This document shows positions 56,801 to 63,379 of a DNA stretch of 63,379 nt, in pieces. The position numbers and the translations under genes are program-made. Below the pieces are notes generated by a model. It was not told the origin of the DNA and did no database searches. It worked only from the letters and a program-made list of their open reading frames with translations. The stretch spans positions 1 through 63,379 of the forward strand of contig JBNLVK010000212.1 of assembly GCA_050618055.1 (NCBI GenBank), read 5' to 3'. The stretch's first letter is position 1. The number at the start of each line of letters is the position of its first letter. This DNA comes from CALDCK01 sp050618055 (GTDB taxonomy: Bacteria; Myxococcota_A; UBA9160; SMWR01).

Positions 56801-57520
56801 ATCGAGCTCGCGCTGCTGGGGATCACGGACCCGCTGGCGGCGGCACTGGCCGAGCAGGCGAAGGTGGCCGAGCAGCGGCTCCGCGAGGCGGAGGAGCTGG
56901 GCGCGAGCATCCTGCTGGTCGAGCAGCTCAACGCGGCGGAGCGCGAGCGGATCATCCGGCAGTTCGCCGAGCAGGCGAACGGGGCGATCCGGGGCCTACT
57001 GGAGCAGCTCACCGGCACCACGGCGAGCCCGCTGGCCGGTGAGACGGTGCTGGCCAACGCGCTGTCTAGCTTCCGCGAGGCGGTGTCGGCCGCGACGACG
57101 GACCTCGACGCACGGGAGGACGTGGCGCGCCTGGCGGCGAACCTCTACGACATCGCACGCCAGCAGTTCGCCAGCTCGAGCGCGTTCTTCGACATCTACG
57201 AGGAGATCCAGTCGTCGCTGGAGGGGCTTCTGGGCACCCCGTTCTCTGGCACCACGGCGCCGCTCGACGACTTCGACACCTCGGCGATCGACCAGCAGGC
57301 CGGCGGTGTCAGCGTGGACGAGTCCGGGGAGACGGCTGTTCGGGCAGCGCTGCGCGACGCCGCGGACCAGCAGGCCGAGCGCGACCGGAAGCGCGACGCG
57401 CTGCTGGCGCGGATCGCCGACGCCGTCGAGGGTACGGAGGCCAACACCGGCGACGCCGCGGAGTCCGCCCGCAAGCGGGCCTTCCTGCTCGAGTCGCTGC
57501 GCACGCTGACGGCGGCGTAG
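53834..57520 (+). CDS. Tail tape measure protein
   Basis: 1228 residues, the longest gene. The N-terminal coiled-coil region (about 15-60) is followed by the TMP domain with RQEAERLGLALRTAAKDYGSLSAAARGT, the LRGQLGERLPGAFQLAARSIGVT motif and LPALSRELSRTFG; the middle has long helices and hydrophobic segments (GLLSNNLGSVASIAGVLGLGAYGI, ASILGAGALGG). Its length sets the tail length. By lambda proportion this means a tail of roughly 180 nm, an estimate only. Confidence 0.9.
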   Translation: MADSRFGRLLAELGLDADDFEKELSRVERLVRVQTRSLTRHFQGTSGAIKALVSGLATREVFQAARDFEQIEGALRVATGSAQGAAREYGFVRQEAERLGLALRTAAKDYGSLSAAARGTALAGQETRNIFVGIAEASTALRLSADQTSGALTAIEQIISKGKVSAEELRGQLGERLPGAFQLAARSIGVTTAQLDEMLKKGELTAERLLPALSRELSRTFGPQAAEAARGTVAELNRFQTVLFELEVEFARAGFVEGLTEGLRGFREALADEEIRQGLRDLSSLIGAVGASAAGAIEFIVEYREEILKLGGALKGAQIGARFGPTGAVAGALLGAAAGDAIAQSLRSERERIEQEIASLESLRQALGPAIFDQEHGRRLDTARLQLSELEAAADAALLALLDLPRAMDDGADAAGNLGGEAGTTADELKAAAKEADALRKVVQRLAEESRKAAEERAKAAASIGEVFQGVADEIRQLQVDEVTFQFEQAERQVRDLAEAAGFSAEQTAALVSNLSELYADLGEAVAAAEQANLDDASQRERELALQQPFLNAAENIQREFANTFTEIFRNGVSSFEDIEDAAKDIFARLAGELVSLGVTRGAQGLLDSLLGGAGVSGVGGVGGIVPSLLGQLGDLLTGQPLQGPATQGGVGPQPTTGILGLLSNNLGSVASIAGVLGLGAYGISDASKGQHDLGLYASILGAGALGGPYGLAAAGIAIAGLAGTASITNATTGDRNQREKGQIQTVALFDPFIALILKNYLKEFGGGRTGVARLVTSANPTDPAFSIYNDQPLSAASPFGFVGLDAAAKQALPDNANLVGAVAEFDAAVASLLSQRQIAIATEALQSIEAVPIFAEQSFSNNDFGRLIANRANIILRGLLESSSLPISTDLDSIVNPATGQTIFSGNTSPEAVFAELQGFIGGLRELEDGIRQLGGESITQAEQSIRGLEDLFQRLAPLAGTFGVELSFLEETFQQGLDALRTDFESDIELALLGITDPLAAALAEQAKVAEQRLREAEELGASILLVEQLNAAERERIIRQFAEQANGAIRGLLEQLTGTTASPLAGETVLANALSSFREAVSAATTDLDAREDVARLAANLYDIARQQFASSSAFFDIYEEIQSSLEGLLGTPFSGTTAPLDDFDTSAIDQQAGGVSVDESGETAVRAALRDAADQQAERDRKRDALLARIADAVEGTEANTGDAAESARKRAFLLESLRTLTAA

Positions 57521-57524
57521 CCCC

Positions 57525-59183
57525 GTGTCGTTCGGACGCGGCCCGGCGGGCCGGACTCCGCACGCGCGGGGACCCGGCGCGAACATCTCGGCGCTGGGGC
57601 CCTTCGCGGACTTCGTCGCGGACGTCGAGGCCGACCGGGTCCACCTGATCCACCTGAGCCCGCGAGACCCCGACACGGGCACGATCCTCGACCTCTACCG
57701 CACCGACTGGCCGTGGGACGGCCCGCCGGCCGCGCCGACCCGCCTCGGCTCCTCCATCCAGATCGCGACGTCGATCTTCCAGCAGGGCTTCATCGCGAAC
57801 CCGATCAGCGTCCCGCGGGTGGGCGTCATCGACATCGGCGGAGACGACTCTCCGAGCCTCGGGGCCGATGACGCCGAGGACGTCTCGCCCACGGACTTCG
57901 ACGCCTGGACCGCCTACCAGTGGAAGGAGCGCGCAGTCGAGATCCTGCTGGGGTCGCCGGACTTCAGCTTTTCGCAGTTCCAGCCCGTGCTGGTGGGCGT
58001 GGTGGCCGACGTCCAGTGGGGGCGCGACCGCTTCTCGCTGGTGGTGGTGGACCGCTTCCACGAGCTGTCGACGAAGCTCATCCAGACCGAGCGCTACGGC
58101 GGCGGCGGCGGGCGCGACGGTGGCACGGACCTCGACGGGAAGACGCGGCCGCTGCTCTTCGGCGACGGGTACAACGTGCCTCTCCAGCTCGTGGACGCCG
58201 CGAACGACGTCTACGAGGTGCACAGCCGGGAGACGGAGGGTCCGCTCTCCGGCACGAACGAGGGTGTCCACGATGCGGGGGTGCTGCTCACGGCGGCGGG
58301 CTCCGTGGCCGACGTGTACGCATGGACGCCGGTGTCTGGCTCTTGGGTCTACGAGACCGGCGCCAGCGGCACCTACGTGCGCCTCGGCGCCCCGCCGAAC
58401 GGCCTGGTCACGGCCGACTGGAAGGGCGACAAGGATCCGACGCTCGGCTACAGCAACGCGCCGGGCCACATCTACCGGGTCATCGCGCAGTGGAAGGGCG
58501 GGCTCGCCGACGCGGACCTCGATCTCCAGAGCTTCACGGAGTTCGCGACCGCGACGACGGCGCCTATCGGGCTCTTCGTGCCTTCGGGCAGCGTGTCGAC
58601 CGTCCCGCAGGCCCTGGCGCAGATCCTCCCGAGCACGGTGCTGGGCTTCGCGGAGTTCACGCGGACGGGCCAGCTCCGGATCGCGCGGCTGGAGTTCGAC
58701 ACCTCGGTCGCGACGTTCACGCCCGATCCGAGGAACATCGATCGCGCCCCCACGGAGACCCCCTACTGGCGGCGCTCGCTCGGGTGGCGCCGGGCGTGGG
58801 TGCGCCAGGACGAGGACACGCTGGGCAGCATCCCGGCGGCGCTGCGCGAGTTCGTCACGAAGGACTACCGGGAGTCCGTCGCCGAGGACGCCACGGTCCA
58901 GACCGGGTTCCCGTCGGCGCAGGACCTCACGATCCCGACGCTCTACCGCGACGAGAGCGACGCATCGACCGAAGCGGCGCGCCAGCTCGCCCTCGTGAAG
59001 CTCCAGCGCGACCGCTATCGCGTGAAGGTCTACGGCCAGCAGTTCCTCCGACGGCTGGGCGAGACGGTGACGCTCCAGACGCCGCTCTACGGGCTCTCGG
59101 CGGGCCGCGACTGCCTGATCCTCGGCATCGAGGAGGACACGTCGGACCGGAGCACGGTGCTCGAGCTGTGGGGAGGGCCGTAG
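57525..59183 (+). CDS. Tail tip/baseplate protein
   Basis: 552 residues, GTG start. No TM. It has many beta segments and an internal repeat-like DVYEVHSRETEGPLSGTNEGV, then TARQLALVKLQRDRYRVKVYGQQFLRRLGETVTLQTPLYGL close to the end, which resembles distal tail or hub proteins. It is directly behind the tape measure gene. Specific role uncertain. Confidence 0.6.
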   Translation: MSFGRGPAGRTPHARGPGANISALGPFADFVADVEADRVHLIHLSPRDPDTGTILDLYRTDWPWDGPPAAPTRLGSSIQIATSIFQQGFIANPISVPRVGVIDIGGDDSPSLGADDAEDVSPTDFDAWTAYQWKERAVEILLGSPDFSFSQFQPVLVGVVADVQWGRDRFSLVVVDRFHELSTKLIQTERYGGGGGRDGGTDLDGKTRPLLFGDGYNVPLQLVDAANDVYEVHSRETEGPLSGTNEGVHDAGVLLTAAGSVADVYAWTPVSGSWVYETGASGTYVRLGAPPNGLVTADWKGDKDPTLGYSNAPGHIYRVIAQWKGGLADADLDLQSFTEFATATTAPIGLFVPSGSVSTVPQALAQILPSTVLGFAEFTRTGQLRIARLEFDTSVATFTPDPRNIDRAPTETPYWRRSLGWRRAWVRQDEDTLGSIPAALREFVTKDYRESVAEDATVQTGFPSAQDLTIPTLYRDESDASTEAARQLALVKLQRDRYRVKVYGQQFLRRLGETVTLQTPLYGLSAGRDCLILGIEEDTSDRSTVLELWGGP

Positions 59184-60596
59184 ATGGGCAAGTCGGTCTT
59201 CGCCCGCGAGGACTGGAGCGCGGACCTCTCGTCGATCACGTGCGCCGAGGAGGACAGCGACTTCCCGGTCGAGAACGTGCTGACGACGGACCCGCGTGGC
59301 GGGAGCCGGATGCACACCGCCACGGGCGACCCGTTCACGATCGCGATGCAGCGCTCCACGCCGGCACCGATGAACAGCCTGTGGGTGATCGGCGGCAACC
59401 AGGGCGCGCGCGCGTCGATGCAGGTCGTCGGGAAGGTCGGCGGGTCGAGCGGAGCGGTGGCGTTCGACACGGCGCCGTTTGGGGCTGGGGTCTGGCTGGG
59501 GCTCGACGGTGCATCCAACTCGGTCATCGCAGGTACGGCCTCCTGGGCTTCGGTCCAGAGCTTCACGCTCTCGTGTCTCATCACCCCGGATCTGCTGCGG
59601 CGACAGGGGGTCCTCCAGATCGGGTCTCCCGCGGTGGCGGCGGGCTTCGTGACGATGGCGTCCGACGGGACGCTCCGCTTCTGGGGCGAGAACCCGTCGG
59701 CGACGCTGCGCGGGAACCTGTCGTCGGTCACGAAGGCAGCGATCGGGACGCGGCTGCGCATCCACGCGACCTACAACCACACCTCGGGCCGGATGCGCCT
59801 CTACGTGAACGGCCAACAGGAGGCCGAGATCACGGGGGTCTCGACGCTGGTGTCGCTTCCGACCGGCATCGCGATCGGACAGCAGGACGTCTCGACCTTC
59901 GCAGGCGTGATCGACGACGTGCGGCTGTGGAACGTCGAGCAGACGCCGGCCCAGGTCGCGGCCGACACGTGGACCGAGCTCGCCGGGACCGAGTCGGGGC
60001 TCCTCTCCTATCACCAGTTCGAGAACAGCTACGCGAACACGGTGGGCGGCGCGCCGACCGCGGTCCCGCTCAGCACGACGCCGCTGTTCAAGTACCCCGA
60101 GCGGTACTGGTGGTCTCCGGGCATCGGGTACGAGAAGTACCGCAACGGGGCGTACCTCCAGCCGCAGGGGCACACGATCGACTATCTGGAGTTCTCGATC
60201 ATCGACCCCGAGAACACGGCGGGCTATCAGGCTGTGGGACGGGTGATCGTCTCGGCGGCGTGGGTGACGAACCGCGGTCGACGCTTCGGCGGGCGCCGAG
60301 CGATTCGGGCGGGCAGCTCGAGGACGCTGCTCCAGGGCGCGACGCCGATCCGGCGGGGCATGCGCCGCCTCACGCAGCGCCACTCCATCGCAATCACGAG
60401 CGAGGGCGAGGCGATGCTGGCCGACCGGCTCTCGCGGCTCTCCGACGGACGCGCCGTCGTCGTGGCGCACGACTGGGACGACGAGACCTATCGCCACCAG
60501 AAGATGGTCTACGGCCTGCTGGAGAACCCGGAGCTGACGGAGAAGCAGGACGGGGCCGACTTCTGGCCCTTCGAGTTCGACGTTCTGGAGGTGTAG
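59184..60596 (+). CDS. Tail protein with LamG/concanavalin-like domain
   Basis: 470 residues, ATG abutting the previous stop. A tail domain (1-95) is followed by a LamG-3 type lectin domain (about 95-260: SWASVQSFTLSCLITPD, TRLRIHATYNHTSGRMRLYVNGQ, FAGVIDDVRLWNVEQTPAQV) and a second tail part (YRNGAYLQPQGHTIDYLEFSI ...). LamG folds bind sugars, so it may touch the host surface. Confidence 0.75.
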   Translation: MGKSVFAREDWSADLSSITCAEEDSDFPVENVLTTDPRGGSRMHTATGDPFTIAMQRSTPAPMNSLWVIGGNQGARASMQVVGKVGGSSGAVAFDTAPFGAGVWLGLDGASNSVIAGTASWASVQSFTLSCLITPDLLRRQGVLQIGSPAVAAGFVTMASDGTLRFWGENPSATLRGNLSSVTKAAIGTRLRIHATYNHTSGRMRLYVNGQQEAEITGVSTLVSLPTGIAIGQQDVSTFAGVIDDVRLWNVEQTPAQVAADTWTELAGTESGLLSYHQFENSYANTVGGAPTAVPLSTTPLFKYPERYWWSPGIGYEKYRNGAYLQPQGHTIDYLEFSIIDPENTAGYQAVGRVIVSAAWVTNRGRRFGGRRAIRAGSSRTLLQGATPIRRGMRRLTQRHSIAITSEGEAMLADRLSRLSDGRAVVVAHDWDDETYRHQKMVYGLLENPELTEKQDGADFWPFEFDVLEV

Positions 60597-62012
60597 ATGA
60601 AGCTCCGACCCTTCCTCTGCCTGGTCCTGCTGCTCGTGAGCCTCGGGGCGAGTGCCGCCGAGCGCTTCCCGAACCACGTCCGCGAGACGACCACCACGGC
60701 GGGAACCGGCGACCGGATGCTCGATGGCGCCGCCTCCGACTTCCTCGCCTTCGACGCCTCGACCAACGGCGACCCCCTGGTGGACGGCGACACGGTGAAG
60801 GCCGGCATCTACGAAGCCTCGGGCGCGACGGTCAACTGGGAGTGGGGCCTCTACACCTTCCGGGACAACGCCCCCGGCCGGCGCCTCGTGCCGACGGACA
60901 TCCGCAAGTCGAGCAACGGCGGCGCGGCGGTGTCCTTCACGGCGGGGACGCGCATCGTCGAGGCGGTCACCAGCGGCGACCAGTGGGAGGATCTGCTCTC
61001 CGACGCGCTGGGCAACGGGATCCTGGTGAAGACGGCCGACGGCCCCGACCTGGTGGCGCGCACGATCCAGGGCGACACGAAGCTGCCCGTGAGCAACGGA
61101 AGCGGCGTGTCTGGCGATCCGACTCTCGACGACTCGTGGATCGATGCCCACGTGCTCGACCGGGACTCGGGCGCCGCCGAGGCCGACCGGACGATGGCCG
61201 GCCGCCTGGTGCACGGTGCCGGGGAGGAGGTCATCACCCCCGACAGCGGCGTTTTCGAGCGCTGGGGCGACGACGCGGGGACCGACCTGGCCGACCGCAT
61301 GGTGCGCAGCGGCTCCGGGGACTGGCGCCACGACATCCGCGAGGGCGGAGCCTGGAAGCGCAACGTGACGGTGGTCGCGGGCGCGGGAGGCGCCGACGCC
61401 GGCAAGCTGGTGCACCTCGACAGCTCGGGAGCGGACTTCACGAAGGGGCCGAGCCTCTCGGGGAAGGCCCGCCAGACCCTTCGCGTGGACGCTGCGGAGA
61501 CGGGGTACGAGTTCGGGGGCCGCGCCGTCGAGGACTCCATCGTCCGGATCACGTCCGACCAGGCGTCGGTGAGCACCGGAGACGAGACGCTCATCACGGC
61601 CCTCTCGAACATCCCGATCCCCGGTGGCCCTGGCGACGGAATCCGCCGGGTGCTGGTGCGAGTCTACTTCAGCGTGGACCCGTCTTCGGGCGCGCCCTGG
61701 AACATGGTCCTCCGGCTGCGCATGGGGACGAACGGGAACATCACCGACGCCATCGCGTGGACCTCGGCGACGAAGACTGTCAACTCGGGATCCCTATTCG
61801 CCTGGAATCTGGAGGCGTATGCCGTGGTGCCGGCGAATGCGACGGCGCTGTCGGTGACGCTCCAGCGCACCGGCGGCTCGGGAACGTGGCAGGCGAAGGG
61901 ATACAACCCGAGCGACGCAACGCTGTTCGACCTGACCGCGAGCAGCGGCTCGACCCCGAACCCGCCGGCCGGGTTCGTGCACGTCCGATCCCTGGGCCAG
62001 CCCGTCTTCTAG
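60597..62012 (+). CDS. Tail-fibre-like protein with N-terminal signal sequence
   Basis: 471 residues from ATG 60597. Begins MKLRPFLCLVLLLVSLGASA-AE, a clear signal peptide. The body is beta-rich and repetitive (DGAASDFLAFDASTNGDPLVDGDTVKAGIYE, SLSGKARQTLRVDAAETGYEFGG), as tail-fibre or attachment proteins are. A signal peptide on a virion protein is unexpected. Confidence 0.6.
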   Translation: MKLRPFLCLVLLLVSLGASAAERFPNHVRETTTTAGTGDRMLDGAASDFLAFDASTNGDPLVDGDTVKAGIYEASGATVNWEWGLYTFRDNAPGRRLVPTDIRKSSNGGAAVSFTAGTRIVEAVTSGDQWEDLLSDALGNGILVKTADGPDLVARTIQGDTKLPVSNGSGVSGDPTLDDSWIDAHVLDRDSGAAEADRTMAGRLVHGAGEEVITPDSGVFERWGDDAGTDLADRMVRSGSGDWRHDIREGGAWKRNVTVVAGAGGADAGKLVHLDSSGADFTKGPSLSGKARQTLRVDAAETGYEFGGRAVEDSIVRITSDQASVSTGDETLITALSNIPIPGGPGDGIRRVLVRVYFSVDPSSGAPWNMVLRLRMGTNGNITDAIAWTSATKTVNSGSLFAWNLEAYAVVPANATALSVTLQRTGGSGTWQAKGYNPSDATLFDLTASSGSTPNPPAGFVHVRSLGQPVF

Positions 62013-62048
62013 CGCCCGCTGCGCTCTCACTCTCTGAGGAGAAACGCC

Positions 62049-63379
62049 ATGAACCGAACGAGCGCCCTGCTCGTCACGCTACTCGTGTGCCTGGGGGTCT
62101 GCGCGCCTCCGGCCTACGCCACCTGTACCGATCCGATCACCGGCCAGGTGGGCGTGGGGTGCGCCGATGGTGTGGGCTTCGACTCGACGAACACGGATCC
62201 CCGGTGCACCGGGGACACCTGCGACACCGTGCAGGAAGCGGTCGAGAAGGCCATCAACCAGAACGTTGAAGACATGCTCACGGGCTCGTCCACGGCGGGG
62301 CAGGTTCCGACCGCCGATGGCGCGGGCGGCCTCACGATGGCCACCCCCTCCGGCACTGGCCACACGATCGAGGACGAAGGGACGCCGCTCACGCAGCGCG
62401 GGACGATCAACTTCACCGGCTCGGGGATCGCGTGCTCGGACGATGCCGGCGACGGCGAGACGGACTGCGTCGTCAGCTCGGGAGGTTCAGACGGGCTCGG
62501 CCCTGACGGCGACAAGGGCGACATCACGGTCGGAGGCACCGGCACCACGGCGACGATCGACACGGACGCGGTCGGCTCCGACGAGCTGGACGCCCCCGCA
62601 GTCGCCACGGAGCTCGAAGCCGCGATGGCGCTCCAGGACATCTCAGGCGCGGTCACCGACGCCCAGGTCCCGGACGACATCACCATCACGGACGACCTGC
62701 GCCGTAACGTGGTGCTCGACACCGACGGCGACGGGAATTCCGATCACGTGATCGTTGGTGACTACGACGGCGACGGAACCCTCGAGATGGTGGATGATCT
62801 CCAGGCGGCTTACGACGCCGTGACGATCTGGACCGGCCCCGTTGCCAATATCTCCGCGTTTGACGCCGCGTCTTGCACCGGCTCGAACGATTGCATCCAG
62901 CGCGACGACGGTGGGAGCTTCGTTACCGACGGGTTTACGACCGGGATGGAGGTGTTCGTCTCTGGCTTCGACTCGTACCGCTTCGAGGGAGCGGCGGCGG
63001 CAGAGCCCGCGGCGTGCCCGAACTCGGATTCGTGCTTCACCCGGGCTAGCGGCTCGTTTGTCACGGACGGATGGCTTGCGGGGCAGCGCGTCTACCCGAT
63101 GGGATACCGCGAGTCGCGGGCCGAAACCTCCAACGAGTTCGGGCACAACAGCATGGGCGCCGACGGCTGCCTCGTTACCGCAGTCGCGGCCCTGACCCTG
63201 GATGTGGACTGCGACCTGGAGACGGAAGCCGCGGACGGCGACGAGGTGCTGTGGGGCGACGGGAACAACGGGATCTTCACGATCGAAGCCGTTAGCGCCT
63301 CGGAGATGAGCCTGTCCCGTACCGGAGCCTCGACAGGCGCGGAGCTGACCGCCGAAACGTCGCCCGACGCAACCACGGG
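62049..63379 (+). CDS. Tail-fibre-like secreted protein, C-terminus outside window
   Basis: At least 443 residues from ATG 62049 (GAGGAG); no stop before the edge. Signal peptide MNRTSALLVTLLVCLGVCAPPAYA-TC. Then a fibre-type GPDGDKGDITVGGTGTTATID and DAQVPDDITITDDL, two calcium-type loops DTDGDGNSD and DYDGDGTLE (about residues 225-245), and two homologous segments (62892-62960 and 63032-63100) each with C-x(4-7)-SFVTDG. It continues beyond the window, so length and end are unknown. Confidence 0.65.
   Translation, partial: MNRTSALLVTLLVCLGVCAPPAYATCTDPITGQVGVGCADGVGFDSTNTDPRCTGDTCDTVQEAVEKAINQNVEDMLTGSSTAGQVPTADGAGGLTMATPSGTGHTIEDEGTPLTQRGTINFTGSGIACSDDAGDGETDCVVSSGGSDGLGPDGDKGDITVGGTGTTATIDTDAVGSDELDAPAVATELEAAMALQDISGAVTDAQVPDDITITDDLRRNVVLDTDGDGNSDHVIVGDYDGDGTLEMVDDLQAAYDAVTIWTGPVANISAFDAASCTGSNDCIQRDDGGSFVTDGFTTGMEVFVSGFDSYRFEGAAAAEPAACPNSDSCFTRASGSFVTDGWLAGQRVYPMGYRESRAETSNEFGHNSMGADGCLVTAVAALTLDVDCDLETEAADGDEVLWGDGNNGIFTIEAVSASEMSLSRTGASTGAELTAETSPDATT

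Larger units (their letters stand above)
21740..63379. mobile_element. Siphovirus-type prophage, left part (right end outside window)
   Basis: Everything from the tRNA-Cys 3' end to the window edge reads as one temperate tailed-phage genome: integrase beside the tRNA, a leftward early operon, an operator-flanked switch, replication genes, lambda-like packaging and portal genes, then head and long-tail genes in normal order. The left end is placed at the tRNA 3' end by convention; the core repeat cannot be measured without attR. Confidence 0.9.

Noticed and set aside
21740..63379. Diversity-generating retroelement, retron, restriction-modification or toxin-antitoxin genes in the prophage
   Set aside because: No reverse transcriptase, methylase, nuclease pair or known toxin motif was seen in any plausible frame.

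Overview
The window is a GC-rich bacterial chromosome segment (about 1-21,740) joined at a tRNA-Cys gene to the left part of a prophage (about 21,740-63,379) that runs off the right edge. The chromosomal genes (clustered haem genes, phosphatidylcholine synthase, NADH:quinone oxidoreductase subunits, paired acyl-CoA dehydrogenases, sulfatase-fold lipoproteins and a UGA-encoded selenoprotein) suggest a deltaproteobacterial-grade organism, for example Myxococcota or a relative. That assignment is inference from gene content; no 16S rRNA gene is present.

Chromosome. Position 1-185 is the 3' end of an isocitrate lyase/PEP mutase-family gene. Two divergent sulfatase-fold lipoproteins follow, then a minus-strand ArsC-family gene whose codon 14 is an in-frame UGA followed by a SECIS-like hairpin. 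Next come an SGNH hydrolase, a MATE exporter coupled to ispH, two acyl-CoA dehydrogenases, hemE-hemN-hemY with hemH and pcs on the opposite strand, nuoB, a lipoyl E2 component with lipB, nuoI-nuoC-nuoD, three small genes, crcB and tRNA-Cys.

Prophage early region. A tyrosine integrase lies beside the tRNA. A leftward operon of about 20 genes (31,172 down to 21,863) is almost entirely built from 4-base ATGA/GTGA overlaps or 1-base TAGTG overlaps. It carries many Cys-rich small proteins, a DHH phosphoesterase, a putative ssDNA-binding protein and an SNF2-like helicase. Between 31,172 and 31,977 lies a lambda-like switch: two promoters of the same architecture, each with a GGAA-N5-TTCC operator in its 17-bp spacer and each starting an essentially leaderless gene. 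They flank a leftward gene in the position of cI, and a Cro-sized HTH gene opens the rightward side.

Prophage right arm. After a secreted-protein gene comes a rightward operon of tiny overlapping genes, a DnaB-like helicase, a repeat- and hairpin-rich possible origin, a RuvC-like resolvase, and a protein resembling the C-terminal domain of IS110-family transposases preceded by a leader that can fold into three stem-loops. The packaging, head and tail genes then follow siphovirus order: Nu1-like and GpA-like terminase, gpW, portal, protease-capsid fusion, DUF2190, a PAPS sulfotransferase, head-tail joining proteins, tail tube, frameshifted tail chaperone, tape measure, tip proteins and two tail-fibre-like proteins with signal peptides. 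Lysis genes and the right attachment site are not in the window.

Best leads: the operator/leaderless switch, the IS110-like gene with its structured leader, the three-hairpin non-coding stretch at 27,491-27,660, the repeated gene-junction sequences in the leftward operon, and the chromosomal selenoprotein. All structures were found by eye and none has been computed.
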